A DNA stretch of 64,000 nt from assembly GCA_017577565.1 (NCBI GenBank), contig PKRH01000001.1, forward strand, positions 1-64,000. The letters are read 5' to 3'. This document shows, in pieces, positions 52,853 through 62,078 of the stretch. Every line of letters starts with the position of its first letter. Position 1 is the stretch's first letter. Origin of the DNA: Thermoanaerobacterales bacterium (GTDB taxonomy: Bacteria; Actinomycetota; Acidimicrobiia; Acidimicrobiales; VFJN01). The translations under genes were made by a program, and so were the position numbers. A model generated the notes under the pieces. It saw nothing but the letters and a program-made list of their open reading frames with translations. It had not been told where the DNA came from and did not search any database.

Positions 52853-53872
52853 TCAGCGGCTGGCGACGAGCTCGTCCTGCTCGCCGCGGGTGTCGGTCTC
52901 GGCGGGCTCGTCGGCGGCCTCGGCCGGCCGCCCGGTCAGGGTGAGGAAGACCTCGTCGAGGGTCGGGCGCCGCAGGCCGATGTCGTCCACCTCGACGTCG
53001 ATGTCGTCGAGCACCCGCACCGCGGCGGCGACGGCGGCCCGGCCGGTCTCGACCGGCACGGCCACCCGGCTGGTCGCGGTGTCGGTGCGGGGCTCGCCGG
53101 CCCCCAGCGGGGCCAGGGCCGCGGCCAGCGCCGGCAGGTCGTCCGCCCGGCGGGCCCGCACCTCGACCACGTCCCGCCCGGCCAGCGACTTGAGCTCGCC
53201 CGGCGTGCCGTCGGCGATGACCCGGCCGTGGTCGACGATGACGATGCGGTGGGCGAGCTGGTCGGCCTCGTCGAGGTACTGGGTGGTCAGCAGCACGTCG
53301 GTGCCGGTGGCCACCAGCGCCCGGATGGCGTCCCACAGCTCGTTGCGGCTGCGGGGGTCGAGGCCGGTCGTCGGCTCGTCCAGCAGCAGCAGGCGGGGCG
53401 CGCCCACCAGGCTGGCGCCCAGGTCGAGCCGCCGGCGCATGCCGCCGGAGTAGGTGCGCACCAGCCGGTCGCCGGCCTCGGCCAGCCCGAGCCGCTCGAT
53501 CACGGCGTCGGCGACGGCGCGGGCCCGGCGGCGGTCGTGGCCGAACAGGCGGGCGACCATCCGCAGGTTCTCGCGCCCGGTCATCGCCTGCTCGACGGCC
53601 GCGTACTGACCGGCGAGGCCGATGGCGCGACGGACCCGCTCGGGGTGGCGGAGGGCGTCGACGCCGGCCACCCGCAGCTCGCCGGCGTCCGGGCGGACCA
53701 GCGTGGCCAGCGTGCGCACGAAGGTGGTCTTGCCCGCGCCGTTGGGGCCCAGCACGGCGAGGACCCGTCCCGGCTCGGCGACGAGGTCCAGCCCGGCCAG
53801 GGCCTCGACCTCGCCGAACCGCTTGCGCAGGCCGACCGCCTCGATGGTCGGTGCGGAGGTGTCGTGGCTCAT
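52853..53872 (-). CDS. ABC transporter ATPase (DrrA-like)
   Basis: A 339-residue ATPase of the daunorubicin-resistance (DrrA) group. Walker A GPNGAGKTT (about residues 42-50), Q-loop LAGQYAAVEQAMTGRENL (about 87), signature YSGGMRRRLDL (about 143), Walker B LLLLDEPTTGLDP (about 160) and H-loop TTQYLDEADQL (about 195); a DrrA-type C-terminal domain follows (about 230-315). ATG 53872 lies 6 nt after CACAGT (53879-53884); the WYL operator precedes it. It forms an operon with the permease downstream. Confidence 0.95.
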   Translation of the reverse strand: MSHDTSAPTIEAVGLRKRFGEVEALAGLDLVAEPGRVLAVLGPNGAGKTTFVRTLATLVRPDAGELRVAGVDALRHPERVRRAIGLAGQYAAVEQAMTGRENLRMVARLFGHDRRRARAVADAVIERLGLAEAGDRLVRTYSGGMRRRLDLGASLVGAPRLLLLDEPTTGLDPRSRNELWDAIRALVATGTDVLLTTQYLDEADQLAHRIVIVDHGRVIADGTPGELKSLAGRDVVEVRARRADDLPALAAALAPLGAGEPRTDTATSRVAVPVETGRAAVAAAVRVLDDIDVEVDDIGLRRPTLDEVFLTLTGRPAEAADEPAETDTRGEQDELVASR

Positions 53873-53878
53873 GGGTCG

Positions 53879-53915
53879 ACTGTGCGACCCGGAACTGGTC
53901 ATCCAGTGGCCGGTT
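53879..53915 (-). promoter_or_regulatory. Promoter and 23-bp WYL-type operator of the ABC transporter
   Basis: CACAGT (53879-53884) ends 6 nt before ATG 53872. Just upstream is a 23-bp element (53893-53915), AACTGGTCA-TCCAG-TGGCCGGTT as read on the plus strand, whose right arm equals that of the operator before the WYL gene and whose left arm differs at two bases. It overlaps the WYL stop codon. The same geometry as at the WYL gene suggests one regulator for both. Confidence 0.7.
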
Positions 53916-54861
53916 TTCCCCGCCCGTACCGCGCCACCAGCTCCTCGCCGAAGGAGGCGAGCAGGTCCCGCACCTCCTGGGGCTCGACGACCTCGACGTA
54001 GGGGCCGAAGGCGACCATCTCGTAGGCCAGGGCCTCGAGCGTCCAGCCCGCGACCTCGACCTCGACCCGGCCGTCGTCCCGGCGCTCCCCCACCCGCAGG
54101 TGGCGGCCGAAGCGGTTCCGCAGCCAGCCGATCGCCCGGGGGTCGGCGAGCGCCCGGGCCCGCACGGCGCCGCGCCGCTCGTCCATCGCCTCCACGACCT
54201 CGCGCCAGGCCGCCTCCAGGTCGAAGCCCTCCGGGCGCTCGACCGGCCGGTCGGTGACCGTCACCGACCGCACCCGGCCGACCCGGAAGGTCCGCAGCCC
54301 GGCGTCGGTGCCGGCGACCAGGTACCAGACCGAGCTCTTGGACACGAGCCCGAGCGGGTGGACCGTCCGGACCGACTCCCGCCCCTCGCGGTCGGCGTAG
54401 CCGAGCTCGACCTGGCGCCCGGCCACGACGGCCCGCTGCAGGTCGTCGAGGAACGGGGGCGGCGGCGCCGGTGTGGCCCCCCACTGGGCCGGGTCGAGCA
54501 CCACGGCCGAGGCGGCCGCCTCGGCCTCGGCCCGGAACGTCTCGGGCAGCGCCTGCACCAGCTTGCGCAGCGCCGCCTTGGCCTCGGGCGTGACCCGCGA
54601 CGACGGGCCGGCCAGCAGGAACAGCGCCCGGGCCTCGGCGGCGGTCAGGCCGCTGAGGTCGGTGCGGGCGCCGCCGATCAGGGACCAGCCGCCGTTGCGC
54701 CCCGGCTGGGAGTAGACGGGGATGCCGGCCATGGCCAGCGCCTCGAGGTCGCGCCGGGCGGTCCGCTCGGAGACCTCGAGCTCCTCGGCCAGCTCGGCGG
54801 CCGTCACCCGGCCCCGGGCCTGGAGGATGAGGAGGGTGGCGACCAGCCGGTCGGCGCGCAC
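53899..54861 (-). CDS. WYL-domain transcription regulator
   Basis: A 320-residue regulator with an N-terminal helix-turn-helix of the DeoR/HTH_11 type (LLILQARGRVTAAELAEELEVSERTARRDLEAL, about residues 10-43) and a C-terminal WYL domain. The domain signature GLVSKSSVWYLVAGTDAGLRTFRVGRVRSV (about 178-208) holds the Trp-Tyr-Leu triad. Such proteins sense ligands or nucleic acids and often act as repressors. GTG 54861 is preceded 6 nt earlier by CAGGCT. It likely controls the ABC transporter downstream and its own gene through the shared 23-bp operator. Confidence 0.92.
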   Translation of the reverse strand: MRADRLVATLLILQARGRVTAAELAEELEVSERTARRDLEALAMAGIPVYSQPGRNGGWSLIGGARTDLSGLTAAEARALFLLAGPSSRVTPEAKAALRKLVQALPETFRAEAEAAASAVVLDPAQWGATPAPPPPFLDDLQRAVVAGRQVELGYADREGRESVRTVHPLGLVSKSSVWYLVAGTDAGLRTFRVGRVRSVTVTDRPVERPEGFDLEAAWREVVEAMDERRGAVRARALADPRAIGWLRNRFGRHLRVGERRDDGRVEVEVAGWTLEALAYEMVAFGPYVEVVEPQEVRDLLASFGEELVARYGRGKPATG

Positions 54862-54867
54862 CCCGCC

Positions 54868-54903
54868 AGCCTGGCACGCGAACCGGCCACCGTCTGGCCG
54901 GTT
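54868..54903 (-). promoter_or_regulatory. Promoter and perfect 23-bp operator of the WYL regulator gene
   Basis: CAGGCT (54868-54873) is 6 nt before GTG 54861. AACCGGCCA (54881-54889), CCGTC, TGGCCGGTT (54895-54903) is a perfect 9-bp inverted repeat with a 5-bp gap, 7 bp upstream of the -10. A near-copy lies before the ABC ATPase gene. Confidence 0.75.
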
Positions 54904-54922
54904 TCCCCCCAGCGGGTGGTCG

Positions 54923-55393
54923 CTACCCGGACGTCGGCCCGGCCCCGGCGTCGTCGCCGGCGGCCTCGGCGGCCCGCTCGGCCAGCGCCCGCGTCGCCTG
55001 GCCGATGAAGCGGTCGAGGACCGTCCGGTAGAGCCACCCGGTGCCCGGCACCGAGGCCCGGAAGCTGGAGGACCAGCGGATGGTCGTGCCGCCCCGCTCG
55101 GGCGTCAGGTCGACGGTCGCCCGGTAGTCGCGCAGGGGCAGGCCGCCGAGCAGCGTGTAGGCGAACCGCCGCTCGGGCACCAGCTCGACGATCTTCTCCC
55201 GGGAGCGGACCCGCCCCCGGTGCAGCACCCGCACGGCGCCGACGCCGTCGCCGTCGCCCTCGCCCCGCTCGACGACCTCGACCCGGTCGTGCCCGCTCCA
55301 GCTGGGCCACGACGCGCCGTCCACCAGCAGGCGGTAGACGGCCGCCGGCGGCGCGCTCGACCACGCCGTCGCCTCGACGTGCTGATGTGCCAT
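54923..55393 (-). CDS. SRPBCC (START/Bet v1-like) small-molecule-binding protein
   Basis: A 156-residue SRPBCC-fold protein (polyketide cyclase/dehydrase group). EATAWSSAPPAAVYRLLVDGASWPSWSGHDRVEVVERG at the start (about residues 5-45) and GGTTIRWSSSFRAS with a final long helix (about 125-145) are the family marks. The fold binds hydrophobic ligands in a pocket. ATG 55393 is preceded by GGAGGAGACG, a good ribosome site. It ends 19 nt before the WYL operator. It could bind the ligand or toxin handled by the adjacent transporter; this is speculation. Confidence 0.87.
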   Translation of the reverse strand: MAHQHVEATAWSSAPPAAVYRLLVDGASWPSWSGHDRVEVVERGEGDGDGVGAVRVLHRGRVRSREKIVELVPERRFAYTLLGGLPLRDYRATVDLTPERGGTTIRWSSSFRASVPGTGWLYRTVLDRFIGQATRALAERAAEAAGDDAGAGPTSG

Positions 55394-55462
55394 CGTCTCC
55401 TCCTCCACGGGGTCGGGCCGCCAGTCTCGCGGACCCCGACCGGCCGCCCGGCGCGCACCCGC

Positions 55463-56158
55463 TCAGGTGACGAGCAGCCACCCGCCCAGGCCGAGGGCGC
55501 CCACGGTGACCAGCCAGAACAGCGCCACCCACACCCCCGCCGGGACCCCGGTCAGGCGGGCGAGGGCGTCGGCGTCGGTCGTGCGGGGCCCGTACCGCCG
55601 CACCCGCCGCAGCTCGGCCACGGGCCGCACGGCGCCCAGCAGCATGAACCAGGTCAACGTGTAGCCGAACGCCGCCTGGACGCCCGCCGGCGCCGCCAGC
55701 GACACCCCGGCCACCGCGCCCCCCACGACCAGCAGGGCCAGCGCGCCGAACCAGTTGCGCACCACGACGAGCATCCCCGCCAGCACGGCCACGGCCGCCC
55801 ACAGCATGAGCGTGACGAGGTCGAGGGCGAGCAGGGCGACACCCGCCAGGCCGACGAGCGACGGGCTGACGTAGCCGGCCGCCGCGGTCAGCACCATCCC
55901 GGGCCCGGTCGGCCGCCCCACCGACACGGTGAGGCCCGAGGTGTCGGCGTGCAGCCGGATGCCGGCCAGGCGCCGCCCGGTCAGCAGCGCGGCGGCGGCG
56001 TGGCCGGCCTCGTGGGCGATCGTCACGACGCCCCGCGCCCAGCGCCAGACGCCGTCGACGGTGACCGCGAGCACGGCGACGACCCCCGTCGCCAGCACCA
56101 GCCACGACGACGGCTCGGCCTGCTCGACGTCGATCGCCCCCCGGACGACCCCAGCCAT
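55463..56158 (-). CDS. M50B-like site-2 protease family membrane protein
   Basis: A 231-residue membrane protein with about five or six helices. The zinc motif HEAGHAAAALLTG (HExxH, about residues 50-62) is present, and LTWFMLLGAVRPVAELRR near the end may hold the third ligand region. Length and motif match the M50B-like group rather than full RseP. Proteolysis in the membrane is inferred. ATG 56158 follows CAGGCT (56166-56171) by 7 nt. Confidence 0.85.
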   Translation of the reverse strand: MAGVVRGAIDVEQAEPSSWLVLATGVVAVLAVTVDGVWRWARGVVTIAHEAGHAAAALLTGRRLAGIRLHADTSGLTVSVGRPTGPGMVLTAAAGYVSPSLVGLAGVALLALDLVTLMLWAAVAVLAGMLVVVRNWFGALALLVVGGAVAGVSLAAPAGVQAAFGYTLTWFMLLGAVRPVAELRRVRRYGPRTTDADALARLTGVPAGVWVALFWLVTVGALGLGGWLLVT

Positions 56159-56171
56159 GACCGCCAGCCTG

Positions 56172-56792
56172 TCACGCCGGCGGGCGGGCCCCGGGCGCGG
56201 GCCGGCGGGTGGGCCGGTCGGCGGCCCGCCGGCGGAAGAGCAGCGCCGTCAGCTCGCCCCGCTCGGGGGTCGAGGGCACGGTCACCGGGCGCACGACCTC
56301 CATGCCGAGCCGCTCGGCCACCCGCACCGACGCGGTGTTGACCGGCTCGATGATCGACACGACCTCGTCCAGCCCCAGCGTGGTGAACGCCTCGTCGAGG
56401 GCCGCCGTCGCCCCCTCGGTGGCGTAGCCCCGCCCCCACACGTCCGGGTGCAGGCGCCAGCCGACCTCGACGGCCGGGAGCACCTCGGGCAGGAACCGGG
56501 GCACCGACAGCCCGACGAAGCCGATCACCCGCCCGGTGGCGCGCTCCTCGGCGACCCACAGGTCGAAGCCCTGCGCGTCCCAGCCCGCCACCCGCTTCTC
56601 GACGAAGGTCGCGGTCTCCTCCGCCGTCAGCCCCCGGCCGTACGGGTAGCGCCACACGGCCGGCTCGGCGAAGACGGGGGCCAGCGCCTCGGCGTCGGCG
56701 GCCCGGAACCGCCGGAGGGTCAGCCGCTCGGTGGTGACGTCGCCGAGCGGGGCGGCGACGGGCGGGTGGTCGGGCGCGTGGTCGGTCGTCAC
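56172..56792 (-). CDS. GNAT family acetyltransferase (RimJ/RimL-like)
   Basis: A 206-residue acetyl-CoA-dependent acetyltransferase. TERLTLRRFRAADAEALAPVF starts the fold (about residues 20-40), and the acetyl-CoA loop is WRLHPDVWGRGYATEGATAAL (about 112-132), with IEPVNTASVRVAERLGMEVV (about 148). This is the Acetyltransf_3 type, acting on protein N-termini or small amines. GTG 56792 starts it; the 20-residue Asp/His/Pro start is probably disordered. Confidence 0.9.
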   Translation of the reverse strand: MTTDHAPDHPPVAAPLGDVTTERLTLRRFRAADAEALAPVFAEPAVWRYPYGRGLTAEETATFVEKRVAGWDAQGFDLWVAEERATGRVIGFVGLSVPRFLPEVLPAVEVGWRLHPDVWGRGYATEGATAALDEAFTTLGLDEVVSIIEPVNTASVRVAERLGMEVVRPVTVPSTPERGELTALLFRRRAADRPTRRPAPGARPPA

Positions 56793-56826
56793 CCGCCCAT
56801 GGTCGCACCCCGCCGGCCGCCCGGGG

Positions 56827-57633
56827 TCACTCGGAGGTCGGGCCGTCGAAGCGGGGCTCGCGCTTGTCCCGGTGCGACGCCAGGCCCTCCCGGGCGTCGG
56901 GCCCGCCGAAGCCGAGGAACTCGTAGGCCAGCGAGGCGTCGAGGACCGCGGCCTGGGCCCGGTACCAGTGGTTCAGGGTGTGCTTCGTCCAGCGGATGGC
57001 CTGCTGGGCGCCGCGGCTCAGCCGCTCGGCCACCTCGAGCGCGGTGTCGTGGACGGCGTCGTCGTCGACGCACAGCGAGACGAGGCCGATGCGCTCGGCC
57101 TCCTCGCCGCTCAGCGGCTCGCAGGTGAGCAGGTGGTACTTGGCCTTGGCCATGCCGCACAGCAGCGGCCAGCAGATCGCCGCGTGGTCGCCGGCGGCCA
57201 CGCCGAGGCGCGTGTGGCCGTCGATGATGCGGGCCGAGCGGGCGGCCACCGACACGTCGGCGAGGAGGGCGGCCACCAGGCCGGCGCCCACCGCCGGCCC
57301 GTGGATGGCCGACACGATGGGCTTGGCGCACTCGATGACGTTGAACACGAGGTCCCGGGCCTCGCGCAGGATGCGCAGGCGGACGGCGTAGTCCGTCGTG
57401 ATGTCCTCGAGCAGGTCGAAGCTGCCACCGGCCGAGAAGGCCCGCCCGGCGCCCTGGAGCAGCGCCACGTTCGTCTCCGGGTCGCGGTCGACCGCCCGCC
57501 ACACGTCCGCCAGCTCGCGGTGGGCCGCGTGGTCGACGGCGTTGAGGCCCGGGCCGTCGAGCGTGATCCGCAGGACGCCCGGCGACGGGCGGTCGAACCG
57601 CAGGTGCGGGAAGTCGGCGTACGGGTCGGACAT
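56827..57633 (-). CDS. Enoyl-CoA hydratase/isomerase family protein
   Basis: A 268-residue crotonase-fold protein. The oxyanion-hole residues lie in [18 protein letters not shown] (about residues 61-78) and [22 protein letters not shown] (about 108-129). The first acidic catalytic residue of enoyl-CoA hydratase (a Glu in the 110-115 region) is not obvious, so an isomerase or other crotonase reaction is possible. ATG 57633 has GGAGG 7 nt upstream. It diverges from galE over 143 bp. Confidence 0.9.
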   Translation of the reverse strand: MSDPYADFPHLRFDRPSPGVLRITLDGPGLNAVDHAAHRELADVWRAVDRDPETNVALLQGAGRAFSAGGSFDLLEDITTDYAVRLRILREARDLVFNVIECAKPIVSAIHGPAVGAGLVAALLADVSVAARSARIIDGHTRLGVAAGDHAAICWPLLCGMAKAKYHLLTCEPLSGEEAERIGLVSLCVDDDAVHDTALEVAERLSRGAQQAIRWTKHTLNHWYRAQAAVLDASLAYEFLGFGGPDAREGLASHRDKREPRFDGPTSE

Positions 57634-57776
57634 CGGTCGTCCTCCGGTCGGTCGGCGGTCGGCGGCCGGCGCGCCGGGTGCCGCCCCGCGGGGCGCCCGG
57701 CGGCGGTTCGTGGCGAACGTAGGCGCGGCGCGGGTCCGATACCGCACCGGGCACCGCGATGTGCAACGGTGGACGG

Positions 57777-58826
57777 GTGCCCTCCGGAGTCGCCCTGCTG
57801 ACCGGTGGCGCCGGCTACATCGGCAGCCACACCGCCGTCGAGCTGCTCTGCGCCGGCTGGGACGTCGTCGTGGTCGACGACTTCTCCAACGCCAGCCCGG
57901 TCGCGCTCGAGCGCGTCGCCCGCATCGCCGCCGACCACCCGGGCGCGGGGCGGCTGCGCCACCACCGGCTCGACGTCACCGACACGCCGGCGCTCACCCG
58001 CGTGCTGGCCGAGGAGCGCGTCGACGCCGTCGTCCACTTCGCCGGCCTGAAGGCGGTCGGCGAGTCCGTCGAGCAGCCGCTGCGGTACTACCGGGTCAAC
58101 GTCGGCGGCGCGACCTCGCTGCTCGAGGCCATGGCCGCCACCGGCGTCCGCCGCCTGGTCTTCTCGTCGTCGGCCACCGTCTACGGCGAGCCGGCGACGG
58201 TGCCGGTCGACGAGCGGGCGCCGCTCGGCCCCACCAACCCCTACGGGCGGACGAAGCTGATCGTCGAGCAGGTGATGCGGGACGTGGCCGCCGCCGACGA
58301 GCGGTCGCGGTTCGTCGCGCTCCGCTACTTCAACCCCGTCGGCGCCCACCCGAGCGGCCTCATCGGCGAGGACCCCGAGGGCGTGCCCAACAACCTGATG
58401 CCCTACATCATGCAGGTGGCGGTCGGGCGGCGGCCGCGCATCCGGGTGTTCGGCGACGACTACCCGACCCCCGACGGCACCGGCATCCGCGACTACATCC
58501 ACGTCGTCGACCTCGCCCTCGGGCACCTGGCCGCCCTGGAGGCGCTCGACCGCCTCGACCCGTTCACGGCCGTCAACCTCGGCACGGGCCAGGGGTCGTC
58601 GGTGCTCGAGGTCATCGACGCCGCCTCCCGGGCCGTCGGCCGGCAGCTCCCCTACGAGGTCGTCGGCCGGCGCCCCGGCGACGTCGCCGCCATCTGGGCC
58701 GACCCCTCGCTCGCCCACGAGCTGCTGGGGTGGAAGGCCACCCGCACGCTCGACGAGATGGCGGCCGACCACTGGCGCTGGCAGTCCCGCAACCCGCAGG
58801 GCTACCGCGGCGCGCCGGCGGGCTGA
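57777..58826 (+). CDS. galE: UDP-glucose 4-epimerase (GalE)
   Basis: A 349-residue SDR enzyme that interconverts UDP-glucose and UDP-galactose, with NAD+ held in [10 protein letters not shown] (about residues 9-18). The catalytic YxxxK is PYGRTKLI (about 153-160), with the Ser/Thr in [11 protein letters not shown] (about 125-135). The galE signature [24 protein letters not shown] (about 190-212) supports the assignment. GTG 57777 gives [11 protein letters not shown]; no strong ribosome site, and AACGGT lies 6 nt upstream as a possible -10. galT is at 18237, so the Leloir genes are not clustered. Confidence 0.95.
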   Translation: MPSGVALLTGGAGYIGSHTAVELLCAGWDVVVVDDFSNASPVALERVARIAADHPGAGRLRHHRLDVTDTPALTRVLAEERVDAVVHFAGLKAVGESVEQPLRYYRVNVGGATSLLEAMAATGVRRLVFSSSATVYGEPATVPVDERAPLGPTNPYGRTKLIVEQVMRDVAAADERSRFVALRYFNPVGAHPSGLIGEDPEGVPNNLMPYIMQVAVGRRPRIRVFGDDYPTPDGTGIRDYIHVVDLALGHLAALEALDRLDPFTAVNLGTGQGSSVLEVIDAASRAVGRQLPYEVVGRRPGDVAAIWADPSLAHELLGWKATRTLDEMAADHWRWQSRNPQGYRGAPAG

Positions 58827-58847
58827 CGCAGGCCGGGGCGCCGCCGC

Positions 58848-60230
58848 TCAGCCGGGGCCGTGGTCGGCGACCCAGCCGCCCCGGCCGGACGCCTTGGCCC
58901 GGCGCATGGCCCGGTCGGCCCGGGCGAGCACGGTCTCGGGGTCGTCGCCGGGGGCCAGGGCGGTCACCCCGATGCTGGCGGTGACGCTGATGCCGGGCAC
59001 GCCGTCGACGAGGATCGGGGCCTCCATCGCCGCCACCAGGCGGTCGGCCACGCCGGCCGCCTCCTGCCGGCCGAGCCGCTCGCACAGCACCGCGAACTCG
59101 TCGCCGCCGATGCGGGCCACCAGGTCGCCGGGGCGGACCGCGCCCGACAGGCGCTGGGCGACGGCCTGCAGCACCCGGTCGCCCACCAGGTGACCGAGCT
59201 GGTCGTTGACCGGCTTGAAGCGGTCGAGGTCGACGAACAGGACGCTGGCCTCGCCCTCGGCCAGCTTGGCGATCTCCCGGACCCGGGAGGTGAACGCCGA
59301 GCGGTTGGCCAGCCCGGTGAGCACGTCGTGGGTCGCCGCGTACTCGAGGGCCCGGTGGCTGCGGTCCCACTGGAGGGTGAAGCGCAGCAGCCGCCCGGTG
59401 CGGTGCACGGCCAGCCAGGTGAACCGGGTGGGGATGCCGTCGTGGGGCCGCCACATGACCATGACGGCGGTGGGCCCCTCGTCCCCCGGCACGGTCACCG
59501 GGTGGACCCAGCACGACGCCAGCCCCTCGGCCCGGGCCCGGGCGGCCGCGCCCGGCGACAGGCCCTCCAGGCTGCGGACGACGACGTCCTCGCCGGTCTC
59601 CAGCGCCCGGCGCCACGGCGCGTCGGGCTCGTCGACCAGCAGGTGGGCCCCGTCCCCCGCGATCACGCTGAAGGCGCCGTCCTGCCAGCCGACGCCGATG
59701 GCCACCCGGCACCCGGGGATCGACTGCTGCAGCGTGTCGACCAGGGCGCCGAGCACGTCGCAGAGGTCGGCGTGGGAGGCGATCGCCTCGAGCGCGACGT
59801 CGAGCGCCCGCTCGTACCCGGCCCGCCGGGCGAACACGACGTGGAAGGGCAGGCCGGTCTGCGACTTGGTGGCGGCGACGACGCTGCAGTGGGTGATCGA
59901 GCCGTCGCGGCAGATGAGGTCGGCCGGCTGGCCCACGCCGCCGCGCGGGTAGCGGGGCTTGCCGGGCACGTGCTCGAGCTGGGCGAAGGCCTCGAGCACC
60001 TCGTCCAGGCAGTGGGGGGCGACGATGGCGTCGATGGTGCGGCCGACGAGCTCCTCGGGGCGCCAGCCGAGCAGCTCCTCGATGGACCGGCCGACCCACC
60101 GGAAGACGCCGTCGTCGTCGACGACCGCGAACGGGTTGACCGCGGTCTCGGCGATGGCCCGGTACATGCCCGGGATCGGCTCGACGTCCGGGTCCGTCGT
60201 CTGGCGTCGCTCGGTCTCGGCGGCCGTCAC
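58848..60230 (-). CDS. PAS-GAF-GGDEF diguanylate cyclase
   Basis: A 460-residue cytoplasmic protein with no membrane helix. A PAS domain (about residues 25-140, VNPFAVVDDDGVFRWVGRSIEELLGW), a GAF-like domain (about 145-285), then a GGDEF domain (about 300-460). The active site is RIGGDEFAVL (about 385), preceded by RPGD five residues before GGDEF, which is the c-di-GMP inhibitory I-site. So it should make c-di-GMP with product inhibition. GTG 60230 has a GGGGGGAGAC ribosome site, and TATCGT at 60281-60286 is a possible -10. It converges with galE. Confidence 0.95.
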   Translation of the reverse strand: MTAAETERRQTTDPDVEPIPGMYRAIAETAVNPFAVVDDDGVFRWVGRSIEELLGWRPEELVGRTIDAIVAPHCLDEVLEAFAQLEHVPGKPRYPRGGVGQPADLICRDGSITHCSVVAATKSQTGLPFHVVFARRAGYERALDVALEAIASHADLCDVLGALVDTLQQSIPGCRVAIGVGWQDGAFSVIAGDGAHLLVDEPDAPWRRALETGEDVVVRSLEGLSPGAAARARAEGLASCWVHPVTVPGDEGPTAVMVMWRPHDGIPTRFTWLAVHRTGRLLRFTLQWDRSHRALEYAATHDVLTGLANRSAFTSRVREIAKLAEGEASVLFVDLDRFKPVNDQLGHLVGDRVLQAVAQRLSGAVRPGDLVARIGGDEFAVLCERLGRQEAAGVADRLVAAMEAPILVDGVPGISVTASIGVTALAPGDDPETVLARADRAMRRAKASGRGGWVADHGPG

Positions 60231-60322
60231 GTCTCCCCCCGCGTGGCCGGCGCGGCACCCTCCCGCACCTCTCGGGCCCAACGATACGCGACCGTGGAAC
60301 GGTGCAGAAGCCCGCGCAGTCG

Positions 60323-61480
60323 TCAGGACGGCGACGGCGCGAGCACGTCGGGGCCCAGGTCGGCGAGGCGCCGCCGGCCCGCCAGGGCGACCGTCGCGTC
60401 CAGCTCGCCGAGCAGGCAGCGCAGGACGTGGGTCACCCCCGCCTGCCCGCCCAGGGCCAGCCCGTAGACGTAGGGCCGGCCGTAGAGCACCGCAGCGGCA
60501 CCGAGCGCGACGGCCTTGACGACGTCGGCCCCGTTGCGCACCCCGGAGTCGAGCAGCACCGTCAGTCGGTCGCCCACCGCCTCGACGATCGCCGGCAGGG
60601 CGTCGAGGGCGGCGACGGCGCCGTCGACCTGGCGGCCGCCGTGGTTGGACACGACGATGCCGTCGACGCCGGCGTCCGCGGCCGCCCGGGCGTCGTCGGG
60701 GTGCAGCACGCCCTTCAGCACGATCGGCAGCGACGTGCGCTCGCGCAGCCAGGCCAGGTCGTCCCAGGTGAGCCGGGGGTTGCCGAACATCCCCGCCCAG
60801 CGGAACACCTTGTCGGACAGCGGTGCGCCCTCGGGGAGCGGCGCGTTGAACGCCGGGTCGGTCAGGTAGTTGGCGATGCCCGTGCCCTGCAGGAAGGGCA
60901 GGTAGGCGGTGTCGAGGTCGGTCGGGCGCCACCCGAGCATGAAGGTGTCGAGCGTGACCACGATCGCCCGGTAGCCGGCCGCCTCGGCCCGCTGCACCAG
61001 CGACGCCGCCACCTCGGGGTCCTTGGGCCAGTAGAGCTGGTACCAGCGGGGCCCGTCGCCCGAGGCCTCCGCCGCCTGCTCGATGGAGTGCGCCGCGGCG
61101 GTCGAGTGGATGTAGACGAGCCCCAGCTCGGCGGCGGCCCGGGCCGAGGCCAGCTCGCCCTCGGGGTGGACGATCGTCTGGACGCCGATGGGCGCGAGCA
61201 GCACCGGGGCGGGCATGGGCGTGCCGAGCACCTCGGTGGACAGGTCGCGCTCGGCGACGTCGCGCAGCATGCGGGGCACGATCCGCCAGCGCTCGAAGGC
61301 GGCCCGGTTGGCCCGGGCCGTCGACCCCGACCCGGCGCTGCCGGCCACGTAGCCGAACGCCTGGGGGTCGAGCACCTCGCGGGCCGCCTCCTCGAGGCGG
61401 GACAGGTCGGTCGTGAACGGCGGCCGCTCGCCCGCGGTGCCGCGCAGGTAGATCTCGTGCTGGTAGTCGGCGTAGCTCAC
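60323..61480 (-). CDS. FMN-dependent alpha-hydroxy acid oxidase (lactate oxidase/monooxygenase-like)
   Basis: A 385-residue TIM-barrel FMN enzyme. FGYVAGSAGSGSTARANRAAF (about residues 42-62) carries the flavin-binding start, PVLLAPIGVQTIVHPEGE (about 92-110) and the catalytic His in VVSNHGGRQVDG (about 283-294). LDSGVRNGADVVKAVALGAAAVLYGRPYVYG holds the phosphate site. Substrates are lactate or other 2-hydroxy acids; the AFGYVAGSAGSGST variant is close to lactate 2-monooxygenase. GTG 61480 has GGAGG. The PPOX gene ends 17 nt upstream. Confidence 0.92.
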   Translation of the reverse strand: MSYADYQHEIYLRGTAGERPPFTTDLSRLEEAAREVLDPQAFGYVAGSAGSGSTARANRAAFERWRIVPRMLRDVAERDLSTEVLGTPMPAPVLLAPIGVQTIVHPEGELASARAAAELGLVYIHSTAAAHSIEQAAEASGDGPRWYQLYWPKDPEVAASLVQRAEAAGYRAIVVTLDTFMLGWRPTDLDTAYLPFLQGTGIANYLTDPAFNAPLPEGAPLSDKVFRWAGMFGNPRLTWDDLAWLRERTSLPIVLKGVLHPDDARAAADAGVDGIVVSNHGGRQVDGAVAALDALPAIVEAVGDRLTVLLDSGVRNGADVVKAVALGAAAVLYGRPYVYGLALGGQAGVTHVLRCLLGELDATVALAGRRRLADLGPDVLAPSPS

Positions 61481-61497
61481 CCTCGCCTCCCCGTCCG

Positions 61498-61998
61498 TCA
61501 GTCCGCCGACGGCGCCGTCGTGCCGCCCACCGGCATGGGCGGCAGCCCGAGCTTGCGGTGGTCCCACGAGCGGACCCGCTCGACGTCGAGCCGCACCGCG
61601 ACCCGGTTGTGCAGCATCTGCTCGACCAGCGGCCGCTGGTCCTCGGTGTAGGGGCCCGTGTAGCGCTCCCACAGGCTCAGCCCCACCTGCCAGAGCACGT
61701 CGGGGTCGTCGACGACGACGCCCCGGCCCTCGAGCGACACCCCCCGGAGGGTGTCGTAGGTGAGGCCGTCCTCGATGAGGACGGTCATCCGGTCGTCGCG
61801 GCGCAGGTTCCGCACCTTCTGCGACTTCCGCTTGGTCTCGAACCAGATCTGGCCGTCGAGGACGCCGTACCACATGGCGACGACGTGCGGTGCGCCGGTC
61901 GGCCCGATGGTCGCCATGGTGGCGGTCCGGCTGCGCCGGATGAACTCGGCGACCTCGTCGTCGGTCATCCTGATCTGCGCCCGCTGGTTGATCCCCAT
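61498..61998 (-). CDS. PPOX-class F420-/flavin-dependent protein
   Basis: A 166-residue split-barrel protein. MATIGPTGAPHVVAMWYGVLDGQIWFETKRKSQKVRNLRRD (about residues 28-68) is close to the F420-dependent, TIGR03618-like class. It probably uses F420 or FMN. ATG 61998 is preceded by GGAGGGG. It lies 17 nt upstream of the lactate-oxidase-like gene, so they may be cotranscribed. Confidence 0.9.
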   Translation of the reverse strand: MGINQRAQIRMTDDEVAEFIRRSRTATMATIGPTGAPHVVAMWYGVLDGQIWFETKRKSQKVRNLRRDDRMTVLIEDGLTYDTLRGVSLEGRGVVVDDPDVLWQVGLSLWERYTGPYTEDQRPLVEQMLHNRVAVRLDVERVRSWDHRKLGLPPMPVGGTTAPSAD

Positions 61999-62078
61999 GC
62001 TCGTCCCCTCCGTCTCGCCGCCGGGCGGCGGCGCCGGGCCCGGCGGGTCCGGTTCTAGTCGCTGGCGCGGCGCGCGTT

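Noticed and set aside
58821-58853. GGCTGA...TCAGCC around the convergent stops of galE and the GGDEF gene
   Set aside because: It is formed mainly by the two stop codons and is too short with a 21-nt loop; possible weak bidirectional terminator only.
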